Shown here: positions 1 through 7,504 of the stretch, one piece after another
Layout of the letters: each line of letters begins with the position of its first letter
Numbering within the stretch: position 1 is the stretch's first letter
NCBI GenBank assembly: GCA_934486825.1
Contig: CAKSQF010000021.1
Span: forward strand, 1 to 37,746
Direction: 5' to 3'
DNA from: an uncultured Eubacteriales bacterium
Lineage (GTDB): Bacteria; Bacillota; Clostridia; Oscillospirales; CAG-272
DNA: 37,746 bases
Program-made: the position numbers and the translations under genes
Notes under the pieces: generated by a model
The model's database searches: none
Seen by the model: only the letters and a program-made list of their open reading frames with translations
Told to the model about the DNA's origin: nothing

Positions 1-486
1 ATAGGTTATATAGTCCTTCGGAAGCATGAGCTTTGATATGCGGGCAAAACTGTCCGGCTCGTTTTTCCGGAGCCATAAAAGCTTCGGCGCGGTAAAGCCG
101 GCAAATGCGACGTTGCCGGTTTCATCCGAAAGCGTCTGCCTGCCGATCACATTGTTGAGGTAATCGGTTTCCCTCCCGGTTCTGCCGTCATTCCAGAGTA
201 TTGCGGGACGGATGACTTTTCCGTCGCTGTCAAGTATGACAAGACCATGCATCTGACCGCCGACGCCTATCGCCTCCACCTTTTTCGGATCAATTCCGGA
301 GATAAGCTCGGCTGTGCCCGAGATGAAGGCATCCCACCAGTCGTCCGGAAGCTGTTCGCTCCACCCCGGCGCGGGAAATGATATCGGGTAAGTCCTGCTG
401 ACTTCTTTCAGTATCCTGCCGCACCTGTCGGTCAGTAAAAGTTTCAATGCCGATGTTCCGAGATCGGCTCCGATAAAATAACTCAT
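1..486 (-). CDS. xylB: Xylulokinase (FGGY carbohydrate kinase), N-terminal part
   Basis: The 162 visible codons run off the left edge. They encode the N-terminal actin-like ATPase half of an FGGY kinase. The protein opens with MSYFIGADLGTSALKLLLTD, the phosphate-1 loop of the sugar-kinase/actin fold, and continues with PGWSEQLPDDWWDA, the GGQMHGLVILD motif and RPAILWNDGRT, all typical of xylulokinases. The expected reaction is ATP-dependent phosphorylation of D-xylulose to xylulose 5-phosphate in the cytoplasm. The ATG at 484-486 follows a GGAGG ribosome binding site about 4 nt away. It diverges from an AraC regulator and lies beside a GH43 enzyme, which supports a xylose/xylan role. Substrate assignment within FGGY (xylulose versus ribulose or glycerol) rests on motif resemblance and context. 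Confidence 0.9.
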   Translation of the reverse strand, partial: MSYFIGADLGTSALKLLLTDRCGRILKEVSRTYPISFPAPGWSEQLPDDWWDAFISGTAELISGIDPKKVEAIGVGGQMHGLVILDSDGKVIRPAILWNDGRTGRETDYLNNVIGRQTLSDETGNVAFAGFTAPKLLWLRKNEPDSFARISKLMLPKDYITY

Positions 487-523
487 AAACCCTCCGCTTT
501 TTTTACAGTATATATCAGCTGTC

Positions 524-552
524 TTGACTTTTCTCGCTGATAATGGTATAAT
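524..552 (+). promoter_or_regulatory. SigA promoter of the first AraC-family gene
   Basis: TTGACT (524-529) and TATAAT (547-552) are separated by 17 bp. The TTG of the -35 box is also an in-frame start codon for the downstream reading frame, but it lies in the promoter and cannot be the translation start. Confidence 0.88.
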
Positions 553-583
553 ATATAGACAAAATTTGACTTTCGGAGTAAAA

Positions 584-1348
584 ATGTTTTATCAGTTCAA
601 CCACCTCGGTTCACCCGATTATATAAAAATCGAAAAAAACAGTAACTTCAGCTTTCCGCTTCATCTGCATCAGTGCTATGAAATTATAGCAATCCTTGAG
701 GGTGAGATGTCGGTAAGCGTGGACGATAAGAATTTTTTGCTGAAAAAGTCGGATGCACTGCTGATATTTCCGAATCAGATTCATTCGCTGCAGTCACAGT
801 CAAGCCGACATATACTCTGTATTTTTTCACCGAAGCTCGTGCAGGCATACCACACCCGGACTGCGGATATGGTGCCGAAAAGCAATCTCTTCTGTCCGCC
901 CGAATATCTGATTGGTGCAATCGATGAGCTTGAAAATGCCACGCTTATAGAAAGGAAGGGAATACTCTATTCACTCTGCGGCATGTTTGACAGGAACGCC
1001 GTGTATGAGTCAAAGCCGTCCGACCGCAAAAGTCTTCTGTATAAGATATTTTCATTCGTTGCCGATAAATTTGACGGCGATTGTTCGCTGTCGGCGCTTG
1101 CCGACGGGCTCGGTTACGATTATGTTTATCTCTCGCGTTTTTTCAGAAGAACGGTCGGAATCTCCTATAATACCTATGTCAATCATTACAGGCTCAGTAA
1201 CGCCTGCTACCTTATGAAAAATACCGCAATGACGGTTGTGCAGTGTGCATATGAGAGCGGTTATGCGTCGCTGAGAAGCTTCAACCGTAATTTCAAGGAG
1301 CAGTACGGAGTTACTCCGCTTGAATATCGTAATGAAGGAAGACGCTGA
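584..1348 (+). CDS. AraC-family transcriptional regulator (cupin plus HTH)
   Basis: A 254-residue cytoplasmic DNA-binding regulator. An N-terminal cupin sugar-sensing domain (about residues 20-80, with HLHQCYEIIAILEGEMSV and IFPNQIHS) is followed by a C-terminal AraC double helix-turn-helix (about 155-250, with LSALADGLGYDYVYLSRFFR and the closing ESGYASLRSFNRNFKEQYG). I chose the ATG at 584 because it has a CGGAG site 6 nt upstream and lies downstream of a consensus promoter; the longer TTG reading starts inside the -35 box. It is a paralogue of the AraC gene at 5608-6453, and the two bracket the GH43 genes. It probably responds to a xylan-derived sugar and controls xylB and/or the GH43 operon; that is inference from position. 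Confidence 0.92.
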   Translation: MFYQFNHLGSPDYIKIEKNSNFSFPLHLHQCYEIIAILEGEMSVSVDDKNFLLKKSDALLIFPNQIHSLQSQSSRHILCIFSPKLVQAYHTRTADMVPKSNLFCPPEYLIGAIDELENATLIERKGILYSLCGMFDRNAVYESKPSDRKSLLYKIFSFVADKFDGDCSLSALADGLGYDYVYLSRFFRRTVGISYNTYVNHYRLSNACYLMKNTAMTVVQCAYESGYASLRSFNRNFKEQYGVTPLEYRNEGRR

Positions 1349-1407
1349 AAGAACACAAAAATTTTCTCACTGCAACAAAATAACTGCTGGCAAAAGCGGA
1401 CTTTGCA

Positions 1408-1416
1408 TGATAGAAT
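1408..1416 (+). promoter_or_regulatory. Candidate extended -10 element of the surface-module/GH43 operon
   Basis: TGA followed by TAGAAT at 1411-1416 forms an extended -10. The -35 position (TGGCAA, 1388-1393) is poor, as expected for an activator-dependent promoter. An AraC activator gene ends just upstream. Confidence 0.45.
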
Positions 1417-1443
1417 TATCACGAAATTGACCGGAGACGGTCT

Positions 1444-2328
1444 ATGAATGTGAAAATGAGGAAGGAAAAAACAATGTCAAAGTTCGGAAATGTCAAACGT
1501 AGCCTTATATGCCTTGTCTGTGCGGCATTTGTATCGGTTCTGCCGATTTTTGCTGTATCCGCACAGGAAAAGACAACGGTTACAAAAACCTATGACTTCG
1601 GGAAAATGACCGAAGAAGAGCTCAAAAGGGATTGGACGGTCGTGCGCGAGGATAAGGAACACTGGCGCCTTGAAAACGGTAAGGGTCTTGTTCTGAACAA
1701 TCAGCAGGCGGGACTCTACGGAAGCGGCGGAGACTGCAAAAACATCTTTCTGCTGGAGCAGACGGGCGATTATACGGTCGAGACCAAAATAACGCTGTCC
1801 GAAAATTTCAATACGAATTTTCAGCAGTTTGTGCTTCTTGTTTATCAGGACGACGATAATTACATAAAACTGAATTACGGAATGAACACAGGTACCGGAT
1901 GCCAGTTCCTTTTTGAAAAGGACGGAAGCGAAAAGAAAAGCTTCGGTGCGGGTCTGTCGTCACAGACCGTTTTCCTGCGTATGGTAAAGTCGGGCAATGT
2001 CTACTCGGCGTATATTTCTTCGGACGGTAATGAGTTTTTACAGGTCGGCGAAAGCTTTGAAATGGAGCTTTCGTCTCCCAAAATCGGTATTGCGGCGCAC
2101 AATGACGGCTGTGAGGCGCCGATTGTCGATGTTGCGGTGGAATATGTGAAGATAACGACCGAAGAGATCGTTCCGCCGACATCGGGCGGAGAGACGGATC
2201 TGCCCGGGACGAATGAGCCGCTCTCTCCGAAAACGGGGGACATTTCACCTGTATGCCTTCTGTCGGTCGGATGCGCTCTGATCGCTTTCGCGGCTCTTAC
2301 GGTAAAGAGAAAGCATGAGGGAAACTGA
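1444..2328 (+). CDS. Cell-wall-anchored protein with a single beta-xylosidase C2-like (ConA-like) module
   Basis: A 294-residue secreted protein made of a signal peptide (about residues 11-40, ending near VSAQE), one beta-sandwich module (about 48-235) and a sortase sorting signal: SPKTG at 261-265, a hydrophobic stretch, then a KRKHEGN tail. The module resembles the concanavalin-like C-terminal domain of GH43 beta-xylosidases and is very similar to the C-terminal module of the adjacent 1083-residue GH43 protein, for example in the shared blocks GGDCKNIFL, QQFVLLVY and GCQFLFEKDGSE. No catalytic domain is present, so it may act as a surface sugar-binding protein; that is inference. The ATG at 1444 has GGAG 7 nt upstream. 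An internal ATG at 1474, preceded by AGGAAGG, is an equally good start and gives a shorter signal peptide. Confidence 0.85.
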   Translation: MNVKMRKEKTMSKFGNVKRSLICLVCAAFVSVLPIFAVSAQEKTTVTKTYDFGKMTEEELKRDWTVVREDKEHWRLENGKGLVLNNQQAGLYGSGGDCKNIFLLEQTGDYTVETKITLSENFNTNFQQFVLLVYQDDDNYIKLNYGMNTGTGCQFLFEKDGSEKKSFGAGLSSQTVFLRMVKSGNVYSAYISSDGNEFLQVGESFEMELSSPKIGIAAHNDGCEAPIVDVAVEYVKITTEEIVPPTSGGETDLPGTNEPLSPKTGDISPVCLLSVGCALIAFAALTVKRKHEGN

Positions 2329-2331
2329 AAA

Positions 2332-5300
2332 ATGCAGTCGGCGAAAAAGCTGAAAAAAACGGTATCGCGCTTTGCGGCATTGCTGTTGCTTTTTGCCATG
2401 CTTTGCATGGGCGTATCATGCTCGCCCGCATCCGACGTGATTACCGATAAAATTACATCCGGCAGGGGAGACATAACAAATGTGACAACAGCTCCGCCCG
2501 GACCGAAAACAGAACCGGAGGATTCGGAGATGCCGGTGGGAATCGATTTCAAATCAGCGGACGAAGAACAGATCGGAAAAATATGGTCGGTAAAAAATGA
2601 AGACAATTCGAAGTGGAAACTTGAAAAAAACAAGGGTCTTGTGATTACAAGCATACGCGGCGAGCTGTTTCAGACCGATAACGACTGTAAAAATATATTT
2701 TTGCAGGACGGAAAGAGTAACTGGATCGCCGAGACAAAAATGACTCTTTCGGAGACGGTCAACGCCAATTATCAGCAGGCGGGACTTATCGTTTATGCGG
2801 ATGACGATAATTACGTAAAGCTTGTCTGCTCCTTCGACGGTGAACCTGCCGTGCAGTTTGCTTACGAAAAGGATGCCGCCTTTACCTCATCTGCGATCGT
2901 GTCCGTTGAAACGCGTGAGATATGGCTGCGTATAAGAAAAGAAGGAAATATATATACCGCCTTTTATACGATCGAAGGTCCGGACAGCGGATTTCAGGAG
3001 CTCGGAAGCTGTGAGGTTTTGCTTGATGACCCGAAGACCGGCTTTACCGCATTCAACGGCTTTACAAACGCACCGTCGGTAGATTTTATCTTTGAATATG
3101 TCAGATATATGGATGTCGGTACACCTCCGACACCCGAAAGAGAGTTTAATATGGAAATGAATAAAACAGAGCTTCGGATGAACCCGGGCAAGACCGTGCA
3201 GCTGTCCGCCAAAGCGATCGGCAACGGCGATGCGGGTAAAATATCCTACCGCAGCTCCGATGAAAAAGTGGTAGCAGTCGATGAAAACGGGCTTGTAACC
3301 GCTGTAGGAGAAGGCTATGCGGTTATAACCGCAAACGCGGAGAACGGCAACCCTGCGGTTTGTGCGGTGTCTGTCATGCCCGAAAAGCTTTATGAGTTTG
3401 TAAGCCCCGGAAATCCCTATCTTCCGATCTGGGAGCATATCCCCGACGGCGAGCCTTACGTCTTTGAAGACCCCGATAATCCGGGCAGATACAGGGTCTA
3501 TGTCTACGGCTCTCACGATACCAAGCTGACTACCTACTGCGGTTATGAACAGGTTGTATGGTCGGCTCCGGTTGACGATCTGACGCGCTGGACTTATCAC
3601 GGCGAGATATTCAAATCGACTGTGCAGGGTGTAAAGGACCTCCTTTTCGCACCCGATATCGCGGAGGTCGTTGCGGCGGACCGAAGTAAGACATATTACT
3701 TCTATCCGAATAATCAGACCGGCGGCAGGCGCGGTATGGTCGCAAAGTCAAGCCGTCCGGACGGACCGTTTGTCGTATGCAATTTTGCTGATTCGGGTAT
3801 GACGAAGACCGAGGGACCCCTCGGATTTGACGTTACCGTTCTTTATGATAACGGACGCGTTTACGGCTACTGGGGCTTTGAGTACGGCGATAAATGCTCG
3901 TGGGCAGAGCTTGATCCGGACAATATGTCCACACTCAAAAAGGGAACCGGGGTACATACAAATCTCCCGACCCGTACCGAGATTGAGAGCGGACACTATG
4001 ACCCGACAAAGTATAATATCGTTCAGGATGAAAATGTCGATAAATGGTGCTTCTTCGAAGCGCCGTCAATACGTAAGATCGGGAATAAATATGTGCTGAT
4101 CTTCTCCCGCAGAGGTCTGCGGAGTGAGCCGACCGGCTGTAATACCTACCAGCTTGCCTACGGTTACAGCGACAGTCCTGAGGGACCGTGGAAATGGGGA
4201 GGAATCATCGTCGATGCGGGCGGCGAAGCCATCCCCGACGGAAACGGCGGTTACATGCGGACCTTCCCCGCTGACAATACTCACGGAAGCGTCTGCGAGA
4301 TAAACGGTCAGTGGTATATTTTCTATCACCGTTCGAACAACAGGTTCAGTCGTCAGAGCATGGTTGACAGGATAACTGTCGATTGGAATGAGGCATCCGT
4401 AAAGGACGGCGGAAGCATACGCATAAGCACTGCCGAAATGACCTCGGACGGATTTCATATAAACGGACTTGATCCGTATGTAAAATATCCCGCAAGTATG
4501 GTCTGCTTTCTGACAAACGGCGCGTACATAAGAGCAAGATACGGCAGGGATAAAAAGATTGACCCTGTTGTCATAACAGGCTCGGAAACGGTCGCCGGAA
4601 TCAAATATTTCGATCTCGGTAAAAATGCTCCCGCAGGGAAGACGACAAAGCTCGCATTCTCTTTCCTGCCGCTCGGAAAAAATGTAACCGTAGACGTGTT
4701 CCTGCGCCCGGCTTCGGCAGTCAATACGGCAATCACGCGGGATAAAAACGGAAGAATTGTGTCTGTCGGCACAGGAAGTATTTTGGTCGGAAGCTTTGAT
4801 ATCGGTGCGGATGCCGAACGTAAGCTGACAACGACAGAGCTTTCGCTGTCGAAGATCGACGAGTTTGACGGCATGTGGGGACTGTTCTTCGTTTTCCACA
4901 GCGAGGATGAAGGAGAACTTTGCGAGCTTTATACCATGGAGCTGTTTACCGACAAGCCGTCTTCCGAGACGCCCGACACTATCGGAGGAGAGTATGTTTT
5001 CAACGATTTTACCGGAATGACCGGAGAAGAGCTGAAAAACAACTGGGATATTGTACGTGAAGATGCAGAGCTCTGGAAGCTTGTCAAGGGAAATGGACTT
5101 GTGCTGAAAAATGCCCGCCCGGGGCTTTACGGACACGGAGGAGACTGTAAAAATATTTTTCTGACCGATGTCACAACGGGCGGCGATTATACGGTTGAAA
5201 CAAAGATTAACCTGTCACAGCCTCTTACCGCCGACTGGCAGCAGTTCGTGCTCCTCGTTTATCTTGACGACGATAATTATATCAAGATGAATTACGGAAT

Positions 5301-5583
5301 GAATTCGGATACCGGATGTCAGTTCCTGTTTGAAAAAGACGGCAGTGAACAGAAAAGCTTCGGTACCTCCGCAAGTGCGCAGACGGTGTGGCTGAGGATA
5401 AGCAAAAGCGGGAATATGTATACCGGATATTATTCGACCGACGGCAGTAATTTCATACAGGTCGGCAAAGAGATCATCGCATCGCTTGACGGGGCAAGAC
5501 TCGGCTTTGCCGCCCATAACGACGGAGGAGAAGCTCCCGTGATTGATTTTACCGTTGAGTATCTGAATTTATATCCGGCATAA
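2332..5583 (+). CDS. GH43-family glycosidase lipoprotein with two ConA-like modules and a Big2 domain
   Basis: A 1083-residue exported enzyme. Residues 1-30 form a signal peptide ending in GVSC, a plausible lipobox with Cys30. Then come a ConA-like module (about 70-260), a bacterial Ig-like Big2 domain (about 272-350, with SSDEKVVAVDENGLVTAVGEG), a five-bladed-propeller GH43 catalytic region (about 358-720) and a second ConA-like module (about 898-1083). Candidate catalytic residues by pattern are a base Asp near 380 (FEDPDN), the pKa-tuning Asp500 (LGFDVTVLYDNGRV) and the acid Glu576 (FFEAPSIRKIGNKY). HGSVCEINGQWYIFYHR (651-667) also fits GH43. Expected activity is xylosidase or arabinofuranosidase on xylan side chains or oligomers; the exact substrate is not resolvable. 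Its ATG lies 3 nt after the upstream stop codon, so the two genes are translationally coupled. Confidence 0.88.
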   Translation: MQSAKKLKKTVSRFAALLLLFAMLCMGVSCSPASDVITDKITSGRGDITNVTTAPPGPKTEPEDSEMPVGIDFKSADEEQIGKIWSVKNEDNSKWKLEKNKGLVITSIRGELFQTDNDCKNIFLQDGKSNWIAETKMTLSETVNANYQQAGLIVYADDDNYVKLVCSFDGEPAVQFAYEKDAAFTSSAIVSVETREIWLRIRKEGNIYTAFYTIEGPDSGFQELGSCEVLLDDPKTGFTAFNGFTNAPSVDFIFEYVRYMDVGTPPTPEREFNMEMNKTELRMNPGKTVQLSAKAIGNGDAGKISYRSSDEKVVAVDENGLVTAVGEGYAVITANAENGNPAVCAVSVMPEKLYEFVSPGNPYLPIWEHIPDGEPYVFEDPDNPGRYRVYVYGSHDTKLTTYCGYEQVVWSAPVDDLTRWTYHGEIFKSTVQGVKDLLFAPDIAEVVAADRSKTYYFYPNNQTGGRRGMVAKSSRPDGPFVVCNFADSGMTKTEGPLGFDVTVLYDNGRVYGYWGFEYGDKCSWAELDPDNMSTLKKGTGVHTNLPTRTEIESGHYDPTKYNIVQDENVDKWCFFEAPSIRKIGNKYVLIFSRRGLRSEPTGCNTYQLAYGYSDSPEGPWKWGGIIVDAGGEAIPDGNGGYMRTFPADNTHGSVCEINGQWYIFYHRSNNRFSRQSMVDRITVDWNEASVKDGGSIRISTAEMTSDGFHINGLDPYVKYPASMVCFLTNGAYIRARYGRDKKIDPVVITGSETVAGIKYFDLGKNAPAGKTTKLAFSFLPLGKNVTVDVFLRPASAVNTAITRDKNGRIVSVGTGSILVGSFDIGADAERKLTTTELSLSKIDEFDGMWGLFFVFHSEDEGELCELYTMELFTDKPSSETPDTIGGEYVFNDFTGMTGEELKNNWDIVREDAELWKLVKGNGLVLKNARPGLYGHGGDCKNIFLTDVTTGGDYTVETKINLSQPLTADWQQFVLLVYLDDDNYIKMNYGMNSDTGCQFLFEKDGSEQKSFGTSASAQTVWLRISKSGNMYTGYYSTDGSNFIQVGKEIIASLDGARLGFAAHNDGGEAPVIDFTVEYLNLYPA

Positions 5584-5607
5584 GCATAGGATAAGGAGAA
5601 GAGTGTA

Positions 5608-6453
5608 ATGCTGTACGAGGGCTACCGTTCGGGTCTTGACAATGCTTTTCATATGCACCTCATAGATAATTTCGGTTTTCCCCTGCATATGCACAGAAGC
5701 TATGAGCTTGTGATTGTGCTGGAGGGGAAAATGAGCGTTACTGTTAACGGAATCGTTTATGACGTGTGTCCCGGGGAGGCTTTGATCGTTTTTCCGTACC
5801 GCAGTCATTCGTACAGAAGCACGCCGCCGTCAAAAGCGCTTCTGTTTATATTTTCGGCAGGAATTGTACCGTTTTTTCACCGTCGTGTGGAAAAGCTGTT
5901 TCCGCCGAATCCCGTTTTCTCGTTGAAGGAAAGCGGCGCGATGCGCATGATTGACCGTATAAACGAGATCGGTTATGATATGTTTGAAGCCGAGCTGAAT
6001 GATCCGTTTATGAAAAAAGGTTTTTTGTATTCGGTACTCGGCAGCTTCATGAAGCAGTGCAGACTTGAACAGAGAGAAATAGATCCGGACACAACATTGC
6101 TTGAAAGAATACTTATTCTGATAGATTCACTGCCGCCCGACCGTATATCGCTCCGGACGGTTGCGGAACAGCTGAAATATGAATATTCGTATATATCGAA
6201 ATATTTCAGGCGAACGGTCGGTATCACCTTCACGATGTATGTCAATCAATACAGGATACATATCGCCTGCCACCTGCTTCAGGATGAAAAATGTAAGATA
6301 ATCGATGTTGCGATGCGGGTCGGATATAACAGCCTGCGCAGTTTTAACGGTAATTTCAAAAAAATGACCGGAATTACCCCCGGACAGTTTATTGCGGGTG
6401 AGCGCCCGGAATGGGCATCGGTAGGTCCGATAGTTGTACCCGAAGGGTTGTGA
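5608..6453 (+). CDS. AraC-family transcriptional regulator (second paralogue)
   Basis: A 281-residue regulator with an N-terminal cupin domain (about residues 18-85, with FPLHMHRSYELVIVLEGKMS and VFPYRSHSY) and a C-terminal AraC helix-turn-helix (about 170-265, with LKYEYSYISKYFRRTVGIT and VGYNSLRSFNGNFKKMTG). It starts at an ATG preceded by AAGGAG 9 nt upstream and lies 24 nt after the GH43 stop, so it is probably the last gene of the GH43 transcript. It is clearly paralogous to the regulator at 584-1348. Having one copy before and one copy inside the operon suggests either a feedback loop or two different inducers; the sequence does not say which. Confidence 0.92.
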   Translation: MLYEGYRSGLDNAFHMHLIDNFGFPLHMHRSYELVIVLEGKMSVTVNGIVYDVCPGEALIVFPYRSHSYRSTPPSKALLFIFSAGIVPFFHRRVEKLFPPNPVFSLKESGAMRMIDRINEIGYDMFEAELNDPFMKKGFLYSVLGSFMKQCRLEQREIDPDTTLLERILILIDSLPPDRISLRTVAEQLKYEYSYISKYFRRTVGITFTMYVNQYRIHIACHLLQDEKCKIIDVAMRVGYNSLRSFNGNFKKMTGITPGQFIAGERPEWASVGPIVVPEGL

Positions 6454-6460
6454 TCGGTAA

Positions 6461-6500
6461 AAAAACACCCGACAGAGAGTCTCTGTCGGGTGTTTGCCGT
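6461..6500. terminator. Bidirectional Rho-independent terminator
   Basis: An almost perfect 16-bp inverted repeat, AAACACCCGACAGAGA pairing with TCTCTGTCGGGTGTTT, follows the second AraC gene and precedes a T-rich tract. It lies between convergent genes (AraC and the DUF1540 gene) and can serve both strands. Confidence 0.9.
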
Positions 6501-6504
6501 TTTT

Positions 6505-6699
6505 TCAGTTTTTCGGCATAAACGAGCTGCAATCTGTGCATGCAACCTCTGTGGGGTCGGATTCGTGGGTTACGACGCGGATTGACCTGAGCGAGCAATA
6601 ATTCTGATTTTCACAGTGGTTTTTGCACTGAGATACTGTACATTCAATGCTTGTGTTGGCGTTTTCGCGGCAGCCGCCGCAACTGTTCTGATCGTTCAT
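6505..6699 (-). CDS. Small Cys-rich DUF1540-type protein
   Basis: A 64-residue protein with eight cysteines (7, 10, 20, 25, 29, 35, 54, 57). The stretch IECTVSQCKNHCENQNYCSL, then IRV and later CTDCSSF, matches the DUF1540 pattern, in which conserved cysteines are thought to bind metal. I took the ATG at 6699 because AAGGTG lies about 6 nt upstream and everything before it lacks family resemblance; a longer frame extends to 6822. DUF1540 proteins are common in spore-forming Clostridia and their function is unknown. No membrane segment or signal peptide is visible. It stands alone and converges on the AraC gene. Confidence 0.85.
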   Translation of the reverse strand: MNDQNSCGGCRENANTSIECTVSQCKNHCENQNYCSLRSIRVVTHESDPTEVACTDCSSFMPKN

Positions 6700-6847
6700 A
6701 TATTCACCTTTCACATCTGTCACGCAGATTTTGTATTTGAGCATGTTGCCCCGTCTGCATGATTGCCGTTTGTCGGATAACTCACCGTTCAAACGACTGC
6801 AAGTATATTGTTGCACCGGCACCTGTGTTTTATTCGTGTTTTGCCAC

Positions 6848-6875
6848 TTGACAAATCAAAAAAAAATTATATAAT
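6848..6875 (+). promoter_or_regulatory. SigA promoter of the small-membrane-protein/DUF6897/GH35 operon
   Basis: TTGACA (6848-6853) and TATAAT (6870-6875) are both perfect consensus hexamers with a 16-bp A-rich spacer. Confidence 0.9.
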
Positions 6876-6905
6876 GTACCTTGAGACAGAGCGGAGGAAT
6901 CTGAA

Positions 6906-7124
6906 ATGGCAAATGATAAAAATTATGAAAAAAAGCGCAGAATGATAATGGCGTCCGCAATTATCGGCTTGATCGTCGGAACGGCGGCGGGTGTTTTCGG
7001 AACGGTTATGTTCGTTAAAGCCGGGAACCCGCAGTATGGGATGCTGTCGCTTTCGCTCGGTCTGCCGACGGGACTCCTTGTCGGAGCGCTTGTCGGAAAC
7101 GCTTTGTCGAAGATCCGAAAGTAA
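6906..7124 (+). CDS. Small two-helix membrane protein, function unknown
   Basis: A 72-residue protein with a charged N-terminus (MANDKNYEKKRRM), a first glycine-rich transmembrane helix (about 14-38), a short polar link and a second helix (about 47-66), ending NALSKIRK. It has a GGAGG site 8 nt before the ATG and a consensus promoter directly upstream. I do not recognise the family. The glycine-zipper-like GLIVGTAAGVFG suggests tight helix packing. It is first in a run with the DUF6897-like gene (18 nt downstream) and a GH35 enzyme, but no functional link is evident. Confidence 0.8.
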   Translation: MANDKNYEKKRRMIMASAIIGLIVGTAAGVFGTVMFVKAGNPQYGMLSLSLGLPTGLLVGALVGNALSKIRK

Positions 7125-7142
7125 TGAAAGTGAGGATTTGAT

Positions 7143-7490
7143 TTGGAACTTTATATCTGCGTTTTCCTGTTGATGATGATCCTTATCACTCAGCGTTCGG
7201 AGAGGCGTCGGACAGCAGCGACAGTGAAACATATCACTGAAAAAAAGAAAAAAACAAAAGGAGATATAAGAATGAAAGAACTTGCGCAAAAATTTGTGGG
7301 TAAAGAATGTCTTATATATACTGTGATAAATTCCGACAGTTGTATAAAAGGAAAAATTACCGAGGTTACCGATACCGGGATAATCATTGAAAATGCGGGT
7401 AATATCGAGGCTGTGAACCTTGAATATGTCATACGCATACGGGAATGGCCGCGTGACCGTAACGGAAAAAAGAAAATGTTTGTCGGATAA
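7143..7490 (+). CDS. DUF6897-like protein with N-terminal membrane helix; two possible starts
   Basis: The longest supportable product is 115 residues from a TTG at 7143 with GAGG 7 nt upstream. It has one N-terminal hydrophobic helix (ELYICVFLLMMILIT), a basic linker and a small beta-rich domain of about 70 residues (KFVGKECLIYTVINSD through VNLEYVIRIREWP) that resembles DUF6897. A second start, the ATG at 7272, has a stronger AAAGGAG site 8 nt upstream and would give only the 72-residue soluble domain. Both could be used, giving membrane-bound and soluble forms. DUF6897 is recalled from family resemblance, not a search. Its function is unknown; the small barrel-like pattern is reminiscent of Sm/SH3-type folds (speculative). 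Confidence 0.72.
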   Translation: MELYICVFLLMMILITQRSERRRTAATVKHITEKKKKTKGDIRMKELAQKFVGKECLIYTVINSDSCIKGKITEVTDTGIIIENAGNIEAVNLEYVIRIREWPRDRNGKKKMFVG

Positions 7491-7504
7491 TCGGAAAGGA
7501 CAAT

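Noticed and set aside
524..583. TTG start that would extend the first AraC protein by 20 residues
   Set aside because: The TTG is part of the -35 hexamer of a consensus promoter; the ATG at 584 has a proper ribosome binding site.
4066..5136. Long antisense open frame across the GH43 gene
   Set aside because: A shadow of codon bias in the real gene, with no start signal and no homology pattern.
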